This document shows positions 49,475 to 59,500 of a DNA stretch of 64,000 nucleotides, one piece after another; the stretch's first letter is position 1, and each line of letters opens with the position of its first letter. The DNA is from Pirellulales bacterium (GTDB lineage Bacteria; Planctomycetota; Planctomycetia; Pirellulales; Thermoguttaceae), in NCBI GenBank assembly GCA_016931995.1, contig JAFGDS010000137.1:1-64000 (forward strand), written 5' to 3'. Under the pieces are notes generated by a model. That model saw only the letters and a list, made by a program, of their open reading frames with translations. It had not been told where the DNA came from and searched no databases. The position numbers and the translations under genes are program-made.

Positions 49475-50527
49475 ATGGTTGACTTGGCGGTCTCCGTCTC
49501 GAAGGGTTGGATGGCCAGGGTGCTCGGCCCGGTGTTCGACCGGGACTACTATTTCGACCCCCGCCGCCGTCACGAAATCGACACCCAGTGCGGCGAGTAC
49601 GTCCAGGCCGAATTGGCGGACCTGGGAGCCTGCTTCACCGAGTCGAATCTTGGCCGGCGGGAGTATCTCGCGCCTAATCAGGTCCTGGTCGGCGGGATCC
49701 AGCCGAACATGATCCTGGGCATGATCCTTGGGGCTCAATTGATACCAGGCGGCGACAAGGACGCGGATATAACACCCCAATGTCTTTTGGGCCGCCGAGT
49801 CGACGACCTGCCCGAGCCGGAGAGCCTGCCCGAACACGAGTTGGTCCGCTTGTGGGACAACCAGCTTGCGACCATCCGGCGAGCGGGGCATCCGCGACCT
49901 ATCCCCCCGTTCTTCTGGGACACCTCCGGCCGCCCGGCCGTGCACGGGGCTCTCACGTCGGCCCAGAAGTTTCTGGGTGAGCAGGTCTTTGTCGACCTGC
50001 TCACCGATCCGGAGCTGGGCTGCGGGTTGTTGCGGTGGATCAGCCGGGCGAACGTCGCCCTGGTTCGCCATTTTGCCGATTATTCCCACATGCCGATCAC
50101 CGAGATTCACGTCGGGGAGTGCGCCGCGTGCATGGTCGGCGCCAAGCTGTTCCGGCAGTGCGTCCTGCCCGAGCTGATGTGGATGCGGGAGAATCTAGCT
50201 CCAGTTCGCCTGCACACGTGTGGCGCGAGCGGACACTTGGTGGAGGCAATCGCCGAGGGGATGCCGCTGGCGTCGCTGGATCTGGGCGGGGACAACTCGT
50301 TGGCCAGGGTCCGCGCCCAGCTCGGCCCGACACTACCCATCACGATTGCCCCGTTGGCGACCGATCTGTCCGACGCGGACCCGAAGGCATTGTTAAAATG
50401 GACTGATTTGGCAATTCAGGAGAACGCTGGTGGTCCACTTGGGATCGTCTGCCACCTCGAGCCGAGCTATCGGCTGGCAAGTCTTCGGGCTATGCGTGAT
50501 CGCGTCCAGCGGTGGGGTTATGTCTAA
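49475..50527 (+). CDS. URO-D superfamily protein, methyltransferase-like
   Basis: A 350-residue barrel protein of the uroporphyrinogen decarboxylase superfamily. It keeps the zinc-site region of the methylcobamide:CoM methyltransferase branch, EIHVGECAACMVGAKLF and VRLHTCGASGHLVEAI, and lacks the arginine-rich N-terminal motif of true HemE. A methyl or other one-carbon transfer from a corrinoid protein is inferred. The start is uncertain: ATG 49475 (MVDLAVSVSKGWM) is used; ATG 49388 would add 29 residues. No corrinoid protein gene is adjacent. Confidence 0.75.
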   Translation: MVDLAVSVSKGWMARVLGPVFDRDYYFDPRRRHEIDTQCGEYVQAELADLGACFTESNLGRREYLAPNQVLVGGIQPNMILGMILGAQLIPGGDKDADITPQCLLGRRVDDLPEPESLPEHELVRLWDNQLATIRRAGHPRPIPPFFWDTSGRPAVHGALTSAQKFLGEQVFVDLLTDPELGCGLLRWISRANVALVRHFADYSHMPITEIHVGECAACMVGAKLFRQCVLPELMWMRENLAPVRLHTCGASGHLVEAIAEGMPLASLDLGGDNSLARVRAQLGPTLPITIAPLATDLSDADPKALLKWTDLAIQENAGGPLGIVCHLEPSYRLASLRAMRDRVQRWGYV

Positions 50528-50767
50528 CCCGCAATGGCTAAAGTCATTGCGTACCCTGCCAGGGTTCCGTAAAATCTGATGGTTGCGGTGCCGGGTGAAC
50601 ATTTTCCGGGTTGAGAAGAACGGTTTGCTCCAACCGCCTGGGGCGGCCGAAGCGATGAGATGGACGTGCGTCTCCCAACACGTCCATGGCCCCCCGCCCA
50701 ACCGTTTTGTCCCGGCAGCGAACAGCGCACCCAAGCCAAAGTTGTTGCAGTAGGAGTTGAGGTAGCC

Positions 50768-53700
50768 GTGCATCTGGACAAGCTACCGGGAACCGTATTT
50801 GGGCCGGGTAGTCTGGTCGATCTGGTCCGTCATCGGGCGAGCCACCAAGGGGACGAAACCGCCTTTGTCTACCTGGTCGATGGGGAAGACGAGCAGGCCC
50901 GACTGACATACCGCGGCCTGGACGAGCAGGCCCGCGCCATCGCCGCGTGGCTCGAGTCGCACGATCTGGCGGGCCAGCGGGCGCTGTTGCTGTATCCAGC
51001 AGGTCTGGAGTTCATCACGGCGTTTTTTGGCTGCCTTTACGCGGGCGTGGTCGCGGTGCCGCTGTATCCGCCGCGGCGGAATCGCTCCCTCGAGCGCATC
51101 CAGGCCGTATCCGACGACTGCCAGGCCAAGGTGGCGTTGACGACCGAGACGGTGCTCGCGCGGATCGAGCCCTTGATCGACGAGACGCCGCACCTGAAGC
51201 AGCTCACGTGGCTGCCCACGTGCCGCGTTCCCGTCGAGATGGCCCAGCAGTGGCGCATGCCCCACGTGGACGGCAACACGACGGCGTTCTTGCAATACAC
51301 GTCCGGCTCGACCGGCACGCCCAAGGGCGTCATGCTCAGCCACGGCAGCGTGTTGCACAACTCGGCGTTGATTGCCTACGCCTTCGAGCATACGCGTTCG
51401 GGCATGGGCGTGTATTGGCTGCCCAGCTACCACGACATGGGGCTGATCGGCGGCATTCTCCAGCCGGTGTACGTGAGCCGGCCGAATGTCTTCATGTCGC
51501 CGATGTCGTTTTTGCAGAAGCCGTTTCGGTGGCTTTCGGCCGTGTCGCGGTTTGGCGCCACGACCAGCGGCGGCCCGAACTTCGCGTATGAGTTGTGCGT
51601 TCAGAAGATCACGCCCGCCCAGCGCCGCTCGCTCGATCTGAGCCAGTGGAAGGTGGCCTTCAACGGCGCGGAGCCGGTGCGGCCCGACACGCTGGATCGG
51701 TTCTGCGAGGCATTCGGGCCGTGCGGGTTCCGGCGCGAGGCGTTCTACCCGTGTTTCGGCCTGGCGGAGGCGACGCTGATTGTCTCCGGCGGATACGCCA
51801 CGAAGCCGCCCGTCGTGCGGTCGTTCGACGCCGCGGCGCTGCGCGCGGGAAGGGCCGTCGAGGCGCCCGCCGGCGCGCCGGACGCGTGCCGGCTGGTGGG
51901 GTGCGGGCAGACGTTGGCCGACCAGACCATCGTGATCGCGAACCCCGACACGCTCGCCGAGCGCGCGGAAGGCGAGGTGGGCGAGATCTGGGTCCACGGG
52001 CCCAGCGTGGCGCAAGGCTACTGGCGGGAGCCCGAAGCGACCGAGGCCGTCTTCGGCGCCCATCTGGCCGACTCCGGCGACGGCCCGTTTCTGCGGACCG
52101 GCGACCTGGGCTTCTTGCGGCAGGGGGAGCTGTTCATCACCGGCCGGATCAAGGATTTGCTCATTATCCGGGGCGTCAATTATCATCCGCAGGATATCGA
52201 ACTGACCGTCCAGCGCGCCCACCGGCGGCTGCGGCGCGACAGTGGGGCGGTGTTCGCCGTCGAGGAGGATGGACGCGAGAAGCTCGTCGTGGTCCAGGAG
52301 ATCGAGCGGCGCAAGCAGGGCCACTACGACGAGGTGTTCGATTGCATCCGCCGGGCGGTCTCCGCCGAGCACGAGTTGGGCGTCGAGGCAATCCTGCTCT
52401 TGAAGGCCGGAACCATTCCGAAGACCTCCAGCGGAAAGATCCAACGGTACGCGTGTCGCGAGGGCTACCTGGACGGCTCGCTCAACGTCGTTGCGCGGTG
52501 GCAACTGGCGGAAGGCGAGCTGGCGATCGTTCCCGGGGCGAAGCGGGCGACCCCGCGCGCGGACGGGGCCGCGTCGGAGGCCGCTCCGGCGCCCGGCGAG
52601 ACGCCGCCGCGCCGGCAACCCGAGACGGAAACGGCCGCGCCGGCCGAGGTCGCGGGGGCGGGCCGCGGCGCGGCGGAGCCAGCGCTGGACGCGTCGGGCG
52701 TCATCGGCGTCGTGTTCGAGGAGGTCCGCCGCGTGGCTCGCGAGCGGGCGACGGGGCTCTCGCTCGATTCGGACATCACCGAGCTTGGCCTCGACTCGCT
52801 GGAGCGGATGGAGATTGTCGCCTCGTTGGAGGAGCGATTCGGCGGACGGTTCCCCGAGGAAATTCTGCCCGAAATGATGACGTGCCGCCAGGTGGTCGAG
52901 GCGGTCGAGATGTACCTGGGCACGCGGCCCAGGCCCCGGCACGCCGCGCCGGCGGACGTCGAGATCCCGCCCGAAAATTACCGCGTCGAGCTCTTTCCCG
53001 AGTACGTCCAACTCCGCCAGAGCCTCGATCTGGCCGAGATGATGGGTTTGGCCAACCCGTTCTTCACGGTGCACCAGGGCGTCACCAACGACCGCACGAC
53101 GATCGGCGGGCGGGAGTACGTGAACTTCTCCAGCTACAACTACGTGGGCATGTCGGGCGATCCGGCCGTTATCCAGGCGGCGCAGGCCGCGGCGGCGAAA
53201 TACGGCACGAGCGTCTCGGCCAGCCGGCTGGTCTCCGGCGAAAAAGACCTGCACCGCGAGCTCGAGCGGGAGTTGGCCGACTTCCTCGGCACGGAGGATT
53301 CCGTCTCGTTCGTCGGTGGACACGCGACGAACGAGACGGTGATCGGCCACCTGTTGGGCCCGGGCGATCTGATTCTCCACGACGGGCTGGCGCACAACAG
53401 TATCCTGCAGGGGTCCATTCTCTCGGGCGCGAGGCGCCGCGCGTTCGCCCACAACGACCCCGAGGCCGCGCGGCGGGTCCTGGACGAATTCCGCCACGAG
53501 TACCGCCGCGTGCTGTTGGTGATCGAGGGCGTGTACAGCATGGACGGCGACGTACCCGATCTGCCCCGGTTTATCGACCTGGCCAGGCGGCACAAGGCGC
53601 TATTGATGGTCGACGAGGCGCATTCGATCGGCACGCTGGGGCGAACGGGTCGGGGAATCGGGGAGCATTTTGGCGTCGATCGCGCGGAGGTGGGCATTTG

Positions 53701-54205
53701 GATGGGGACGCTGAGCAAGACCTTTGGAAGCTGCGGCGGGTTCATCGCCGGGAGCGAGGCGCTAGTGCAATACCTGAAGTACACGGCGCCGGGATTCGTC
53801 TACAGTGTGGGCCTGTCGCCGCCGGCGACGGGCGCGGCCCTGGCGGCCCTGCGCCTGCTGCGGGCCGAGCCGCAGCGCGTCGCCCGGCTGCGCCAACGGA
53901 GCGAGCTTTTCCTTTCGCTGGCCAAGCAACGGGGATTCAACACGGGGATGAGCGGCCAGACGCCCGTGGTGCCGATCATTCTGGGTAATTCGGCCCACTG
54001 CGTGCGGCTTTCGCAGGCGATGTTCCGCCGGGGAGTGAACGTGCAGCCGATTCTTTACCCCGCCGTCGAGGAGAACGCCGCCCGGCTCCGGTTCTTCATC
54101 ACCTCGCAGCACACCGAAGCGCAGATCCGCCGCACGATCGAGGTGATGGCCGAGGAGTTGGAGCGGATCGACCCCAAGTACCTTCCCCAGGCAATCGAGT
54201 CGTGA
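50768..54205 (+). CDS. FAAL-ACP-oxoamine synthase fusion (sphingoid base-type)
   Basis: A 1145-residue three-module protein. Residues 1 to about 590 are a fatty acyl-AMP ligase (LQYTSGSTGTPKGVMLSH near 175; YWLPSYHDMGLIGGILQP; TGDLGFLRQGELFITGRIKD; the C-terminal lysine region PKTSSGKIQR). About 620-720 is an acyl carrier domain with the phosphopantetheine serine in LGLDSLERM (near 677), after an Ala/Pro linker. From about 737 to the end is a PLP-dependent alpha-oxoamine synthase with VDEAHSIGTLGRTGRG and the cofactor lysine in GTLSKTFGSCGG (K984). It would activate a fatty acid, load it and condense it with an amino acid such as serine, glycine or alanine. The start is a GTG at 50768 with GAGG upstream; ATG 50660 would add 36 residues. 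Confidence 0.87.
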   Translation: MHLDKLPGTVFGPGSLVDLVRHRASHQGDETAFVYLVDGEDEQARLTYRGLDEQARAIAAWLESHDLAGQRALLLYPAGLEFITAFFGCLYAGVVAVPLYPPRRNRSLERIQAVSDDCQAKVALTTETVLARIEPLIDETPHLKQLTWLPTCRVPVEMAQQWRMPHVDGNTTAFLQYTSGSTGTPKGVMLSHGSVLHNSALIAYAFEHTRSGMGVYWLPSYHDMGLIGGILQPVYVSRPNVFMSPMSFLQKPFRWLSAVSRFGATTSGGPNFAYELCVQKITPAQRRSLDLSQWKVAFNGAEPVRPDTLDRFCEAFGPCGFRREAFYPCFGLAEATLIVSGGYATKPPVVRSFDAAALRAGRAVEAPAGAPDACRLVGCGQTLADQTIVIANPDTLAERAEGEVGEIWVHGPSVAQGYWREPEATEAVFGAHLADSGDGPFLRTGDLGFLRQGELFITGRIKDLLIIRGVNYHPQDIELTVQRAHRRLRRDSGAVFAVEEDGREKLVVVQEIERRKQGHYDEVFDCIRRAVSAEHELGVEAILLLKAGTIPKTSSGKIQRYACREGYLDGSLNVVARWQLAEGELAIVPGAKRATPRADGAASEAAPAPGETPPRRQPETETAAPAEVAGAGRGAAEPALDASGVIGVVFEEVRRVARERATGLSLDSDITELGLDSLERMEIVASLEERFGGRFPEEILPEMMTCRQVVEAVEMYLGTRPRPRHAAPADVEIPPENYRVELFPEYVQLRQSLDLAEMMGLANPFFTVHQGVTNDRTTIGGREYVNFSSYNYVGMSGDPAVIQAAQAAAAKYGTSVSASRLVSGEKDLHRELERELADFLGTEDSVSFVGGHATNETVIGHLLGPGDLILHDGLAHNSILQGSILSGARRRAFAHNDPEAARRVLDEFRHEYRRVLLVIEGVYSMDGDVPDLPRFIDLARRHKALLMVDEAHSIGTLGRTGRGIGEHFGVDRAEVGIWMGTLSKTFGSCGGFIAGSEALVQYLKYTAPGFVYSVGLSPPATGAALAALRLLRAEPQRVARLRQRSELFLSLAKQRGFNTGMSGQTPVVPIILGNSAHCVRLSQAMFRRGVNVQPILYPAVEENAARLRFFITSQHTEAQIRRTIEVMAEELERIDPKYLPQAIES

Positions 54206-54586
54206 GGGAACGCGTCGTCGTGAGCGGAGCATTTGTCATCGCCGGCAGAACGAGAGATCTCGTTGGCTTCCGGGGCGTTGGGGATGCTTTACTCGGCACG
54301 ACCGATGGATGGCCGGTCGTACGCTCGCGGACCGGAGCGCATCTCGCGAAATCGTAGCGGGCGCCATGGCCAGGCGAGCGTGGTCATGCATCGTGTTTTT
54401 CGGGAGAACATGCCCACGACGAGCGTGGGCATGGCACCCAAGACGCTTCACTTGTCCGCGATGCAATCTGGCCGTATTGCCCGGGCAAGGCTTTCCGGAT
54501 AGACTGTCCAGGTGGCTCGCGTCCATCGCGGGCGCGGACCACGCTGTTTTCCCGTACGCTCGGAGGTTTTGGCAGAGAGGTGTCGA
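54206..54586. other. Intergenic region with an inverted CATGCCCACG pair
   Basis: No gene is convincing in this stretch. 54411-54434 contains ATGCCCACGACGAGCGTGGG with its complement, a relative of the palindromes inside the cyclase gene at 35889-35956. Confidence 0.5.
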
Positions 54587-54769
54587 TTGCTTACTGAAAG
54601 GGAGATTTCGCAGAGTTGGACGGAGTTGTTTTGCCACAAGGATTGTAGCGACGAGACGTTTTGCCGGGCCGAGCAGCTCCTCGGCGAGCTGCGTCCGGAG
54701 AGCCCGTTGCGTCACCGCCTGGCTGGCGAGCTGAGGGAACTCCGGAAGCTGCACCGCGTTGGTAGCTGA
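54587..54769 (+). CDS. Possible 60-residue helical protein (TTG start)
   Basis: A short frame starting at TTG 54587 (AGAGAGG about 6 bp upstream) that reads LTEREISQSWTELFCHKDCS, then DETFCRAEQLLGELRPESPL and RHRLAGELRELRKLHRVGS. The amino acid make-up is balanced and helical, unlike the Arg/Pro-rich chance frames nearby. A good terminator follows about 160 bp later. No known domain; it may be a regulator or a chance frame. Confidence 0.45.
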   Translation: MLTEREISQSWTELFCHKDCSDETFCRAEQLLGELRPESPLRHRLAGELRELRKLHRVGS

Positions 54770-54846
54770 GGGCGCGCGAAGGCGTCCGGACGTTGGAAGG
54801 GTCGGATGTTCCTTCCTGCCGGGAGTCGCCGTTGGGCGGGCCGCGC

Positions 54847-54868
54847 GGCTCGGCGGGAGCCTCGCCCT
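54847..54868. repeat. CTCGGCGGGAGCCTCGCCCT repeat
   Basis: Third copy of the family seen at 17478-17499 and 39568-39590. Confidence 0.75.
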
Positions 54869-54928
54869 CCCAAGTGCCTTGTGGCACATCGATCCAGAGC
54901 GTCGCGATAGCCTGACTCAAGAAAGGCC

Positions 54929-54969
54929 AAACCCGGCCATCCCCACACGTGGGGGATCGCCGGGTTTTT
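54929..54969. terminator. Bidirectional-looking rho-independent terminator
   Basis: AAACCCGGC and GCCGGGTTT form the base, ATCCCCCACACGTGGGGGAT-like inner arms close the hairpin, and TTTTT follows on the plus strand. It ends plus-strand transcription from the FAAL region and lies just beyond the stop of the convergent BBP7 gene. Confidence 0.8.
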
Positions 54970-54997
54970 CCGCGCACCGGAGGGTCGCGCCGGAAGG

Positions 54998-56233
54998 CTA
55001 CCGGTTGATGACGATCCGGAAGTTGGCTCCGTTCATGAACACGCTTTGCCGGTTGTGTTGGTGAAGGATGCCCATCGTCTGATCTTCGTACAGGGTGTAG
55101 TCCACCATGTTGGAGGCTCGGGCGATGCCGTCCATCCACAAGCCCGTCCAGCCGACGCCCAGCGAGATCGACTTGGTGCATTGCCAGTCGGCCCCCACGC
55201 GGAGCTCAACGCCCGGGCTCCACTCCGGCTCGTTCCAGGAGTGGGTGAAGGAGGTTGGGCCCATCGAGAGGGGCGTCATGGGCACGGGCGGATCGACGGT
55301 CGGGTCCAACTCGGAGCCGAGCACTCCCCTCTGGTGGATGCTCTGGGAGTTGAAGCCCACGAACAGCCGGCCTTCCGTCGAGAGGCTCCATCGGCCGTAT
55401 TGCTTGAACCAACGGGCGCCGACCTGCGGGCCGACGATGTGGTTTTTGGCGTCCTGTTGCCAATAGCTGTTGGCCAGCGTGCCGATCCAGACGTCGTCAT
55501 CGTCGTCGTCGTCATCGTCATCGTCGTCGCCGGCGGATTCGAGACGACCGTACGCCTCGACCTGAAAGCGGTCGTTGAACTCGAGGTATCGAGCGCCTCC
55601 GAAAAACTCGAAGTAGCCGCCGCTGTGCGTCGGATCGGTCCGAAGGAGGTACATCACCTCGCAACCCCAGGTCCGCACGCGGTTGCGGATTCGGGCGGAA
55701 TCGAACGTGACCGGCAGCGGGAGGGGGACCGTGGACGTGTCCGTGACGTAGCCGTCCAAGTGGCGGTAGTCCAAGGCGCCGCCCCATTCGCGGTCGTCGA
55801 AGACCATTTCCATCGCGCCGACGCCCTCGGTCTGCGTTTGGGAATTAAGGTGCCATCCGCTGAATAACAGCCCGTGGTGGCCATGGACCCAACCCAACTC
55901 GTATCGTTGGCCGGTGACGATTTCGGCGCCGAAGAGGCTCGTGTCAAAGGAGTTGGTCTGCGTGGCGGTTCGGTCCTCCGTGGGCCCGGTGTAGACGAGT
56001 CGTCCGGGGCCGGGATGGCCGATGGGGGTGACCTCCGGTTGGGAGATTCCCCACATCAGCCCGTCGAAGGCGAAAAAGTACCCTTCCTTCGCGCGGAGGG
56101 GCCCGCCGTAGGTGCTCAGGTTGGCGGGGGCGAAGAGCTGCATGTCCTCGAGGCCCTGGGCGGACGCCGCGACCGCCAACAGAAAGGTGAAAGCCCAGCC
56201 TGTCAGGCATGACGTGAAGCGATGGTATGACAT
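54998..56233 (-). CDS. BBP7-type outer-membrane beta-barrel protein with a poly-Asp run
   Basis: A 411-residue exported barrel protein. It has a signal peptide (LTGWAFTFLLAVAASAQG), then LWGISQPEVTPIGHPGPGRLVY-like strands, WGCEVMYLLRT and GGYFEFFGGARYLEFNDRFQ, and ends MNGANFRIVINR. An unbroken run of eleven aspartates (around residues 236-248; DNA 55494-55530) sits in a predicted loop and could bind calcium or other cations. It lacks the long Pro-rich N-terminal region of the other BBP7 protein at 41182. It faces the FAAL gene convergently. Confidence 0.83.
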   Translation of the reverse strand: MSYHRFTSCLTGWAFTFLLAVAASAQGLEDMQLFAPANLSTYGGPLRAKEGYFFAFDGLMWGISQPEVTPIGHPGPGRLVYTGPTEDRTATQTNSFDTSLFGAEIVTGQRYELGWVHGHHGLLFSGWHLNSQTQTEGVGAMEMVFDDREWGGALDYRHLDGYVTDTSTVPLPLPVTFDSARIRNRVRTWGCEVMYLLRTDPTHSGGYFEFFGGARYLEFNDRFQVEAYGRLESAGDDDDDDDDDDDDVWIGTLANSYWQQDAKNHIVGPQVGARWFKQYGRWSLSTEGRLFVGFNSQSIHQRGVLGSELDPTVDPPVPMTPLSMGPTSFTHSWNEPEWSPGVELRVGADWQCTKSISLGVGWTGLWMDGIARASNMVDYTLYEDQTMGILHQHNRQSVFMNGANFRIVINR

Positions 56234-56582
56234 GATACGGACTCACCTCGGTCTGCGCGATGTAACCCGATTGCCCCAGGCCCTCGCCTTCCGAGAGCGT
56301 GTGCATTCCAGTTGCGACGATAGTATCGGACGTGTCGGTCCAGCCAGTTGAGTAAGAAAGGTAAACCTTGCCGAAAATACCGGCCGTCCGGGGGCCCGAG
56401 GCACGGCGAGAAGGAAACGTGGGGGCTCTGGGATATCCCGAGGGTTGCCAGCCGGGATCCGCAGCGGCAGCAGCGCCACGGCTTGCGGGGCGCGCGGACG
56501 CCGGGCAAGTCCTCACCCAAACCCTCTCCCGAGGGGAGAGGGGACCGAGACGGACTCTCTCCCGAAGGCGGAGGGCAAACGG
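56234..56582. other. Intergenic region with CTCTCCCGAGGGGAGAG palindrome
   Basis: About 350 bp between two minus-strand genes. I see no gene. Around 56523-56544, CCCTCTCCCGAGGGGAGAGG is a palindrome of a widely dispersed type; the rest is featureless and should contain the BBP7 gene promoter. Confidence 0.5.
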
Positions 56583-59500
56583 TTAGCGGCGGCGGTGTTT
56601 TCGATACAGCAAGGTGGCCAGCCCCAGCAGGACGAGGACGATCGCGTGCGGTTCGGGCGCGGCCGCTCCCGCGTTGGTCGCTCCCCAGTTGGCGGCCAGG
56701 ATGGCCAAGTCCAGGTCGTCGACGTCGCCGTCGCCGTTGAAATCGCCCTGGCTCCAGATCGCGCCGCCCCGCTGGAGCCAGTGGCTGGCCAGCGCCGAGG
56801 CGTCCAGCTTGTCCACCACGCCGTTGCCGTCGGCGTCGCCGGGCAGGCTGGGCCGGGGGGAGTAGTTGAGGTGGAGCCAGTAGTCGCTCGTCTGGGAAAG
56901 GAAGAATTGACCCGCCGGCGCGAGGGCGTTTTGGAAGAGGCTCGTGTCCAGCACGATGTTCTCGACGCCGGAGATCGCGCCCGTGGCCGAGGCGATCAGC
57001 CACGAGTACGCTTGCGTGTTGTCGAAGTCGGCCATGAGCCCCGGCGTCGTGCCGGCCAGGGTGGTCACGGCCAGGGTGAAGGACGTGGGGGCGATGACCA
57101 GATCGCCGGTGACGTCCCAAAGGTCCCAGCCGGCGCCCGCCGCGCCGTCGGCGTCGCTCATCTCGAGGAGGTACTCGCCACCGGAAGCCCAGGTGGCGGG
57201 CCCCGTCGCGGCGTAGCCGGCCGAGGCGTTACCCGGCGAGAAGACGCCACCGGCCGAGACGTTCACCGCGCCGAACCTGCCGGTGCCCTGGGCCATTCCT
57301 TCCGTATACACCCAGAGGCCGCCGGCCAGCGTGCCGTTGTTGACCATCTGGTGGCCGGCGGAGAGGAGGAGCGTTTGGGTCCCGATGTCGAGCGTGCCGC
57401 CGGCGACGGTATAGTCGCCCACCGGCAGCGCGGCCTCGCCGAGGTCGAGCGTGCCGTTGTTGACCGTCACGCCGCCGGAGAACTGGCCGGATTGGTAGTC
57501 GCCCTTGATGAATTGCGTGCCCGAGCCGGTCTTCACCAGCGCAAGCTGCTGGTTGGGATCCGAACTGACGCCCGTGGTGGTGTCGCGCAGGGCGCCATGG
57601 AAGGTGTGGCTTTGCCCACTGGGCACGTTGAGCGTCAGGGTGGACTTGCCGGTCGAGCCGCCGTTGCGCACGATGGCGTCGGCCGAGCTGGGGACGTTGT
57701 AGTCCAGCCCGCCGATCGTTATCGAGTGCGTGCTTAGCTGCAGCACGGAATTGACGGCGAAGTGGATCTTGGCCGAGGTTTCAAGCTGGTTGTCGGCGTC
57801 CAGCGACAGGATGCGGTAGGAGGATTCGGGGGTTGCGGGATAGACGAAGGTAACGTCGCCCTTGACGGCCGGGCCGGTGGGCGAGGCCAGGTGCAGATCG
57901 CCGTCCTGGATCGTCGTGCCGCCGGTGTACGTGTTTCTGCCGGCGAGCACGGCCGGCGAGGGCCCGGACTTCACGAGCCCCTTCGTGCCGCCGAGGACGG
58001 CGTTGACCGTGCCGCCGCGGACGTCGTGCGCGGCGCTGCTGGTGAGCGTGCCCGTGCCGTTGACCGAGCCGCCGGTGATGCGGAACGCGACGATGGACTT
58101 CGCCTGCGAGCCGTAGTTCAACGCGCCCCCGTTGATGGTCAAGTTGCCCGCCGGCAGGACGCCTTGGGCGTAGTCGAGCGTGCCGGCCTGGACGGTCAGT
58201 CCGCCGGAAAACTGGCCGGAGTGGTAGTCGCCCTTGATGTATTGCGTGCCCGTGCCCGTCTTCACGAGCGCGAGCTGTTTGTTGACGTCCGTGCTCGTTC
58301 CGGACGACGTGTCGCGGAGGGTACCGTAGAAGGTATAGCTTTCGGCGCCGCCGACGTTGAGCGTCAGCGTGGAAGGACCGGTGTCCGCGCCGTTGCGCAC
58401 GGTGGCCGCGGACGTGCTGGAGACGTTGTAGTCGAGTCCACCGATGGTCGTCGAGTACGCATTGAGGATAAACCTGGAATTGAGGCTGAAGTGCACCTTG
58501 GCGGTGGATTCAAGCTGATTGTTGCCGTCGAGATACAGATCGCGGTAGGTCGAGTCGGGCGAGGTGGGTCGGATGAAGGTGACGTCGCCCTTGATGGCTG
58601 GCCCGCTCGTGGCGGCCAGGCGCAAGTCGCCGTCGTGGATGGTGGTGCCGCCGGTGTAGGTTTTGTTGCCGTGGACGACGACGGCGATATCCGACTTGAG
58701 CGACAAGGAGCCCGTGCCGCTGATCGCGCCGTCGAGGGTGATATCCTCCGTGCCGGCCAGGACGAACTCGCCGCTTCCGGTCACGGGAACGGTGAATGTC
58801 TCGTCGTCCAGATAGTATTGCAGCTCGAAGACGCCGTCGTTCGTGACGCCCGAGGAGCGGAAGGCGAAGGCGTCCTTCAGCACCAGCTTGCCGCCGGTCA
58901 CGGCGGTCGAGCCCGTGTATTTGATGTTGTCCCGCGAGAGGGTCAGCGTGCCCGTCCCGCTTTTCACGAGCGAAAGCTTCGGGACGCTGCTTGAGGTGCC
59001 GTTGCGCATGTAGCCGTTGAACTCGCAGTCTTCGGTGTTGTTCACGGTGAGCGTGCAGGGGGCGACGGTCTTGTCGCTTTCGGCGTTCTCGATGATGCCG
59101 AACCGGCTTGTGTCCCAAATCCCGGTCACGGTCTGGCTATGGCCGTACAGCTCGATGCCTTGCGTGGTGTCGGAGACGGGCGTGTGGTTCCAGATCCACT
59201 TGGCCGTGGAGGGCATCTGATCGGCTCCCACGAACCGGACGAGGTACGTGTCGCCGCCGGCGAGGATCAGGTCGCCGGGAATGGCGTAGCCGGACGACTT
59301 GGCCAGATCGACGTCGCCGCCCATGATGGTCGTGGTACCCTCGTAGGTGTTGCCCGCGCCGGTCAGGCGGAGCTTGCCCAGGCCCGTCTTCACCAGACCG
59401 CTCCCCTCGCCGCCAGTGATCGCGCCGGAGAGCACGGCGTAGTCGGCCGAGCTCGAGGGATTGTCGTCCACGTGGATCGTGCGCTCGGCGCCGTTGAGAT

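Noticed and set aside
50783-53593. 936-codon minus-strand frame opposite the FAAL fusion
   Set aside because: Shadow of third-position GC bias in a real gene; no domain and no start signal.
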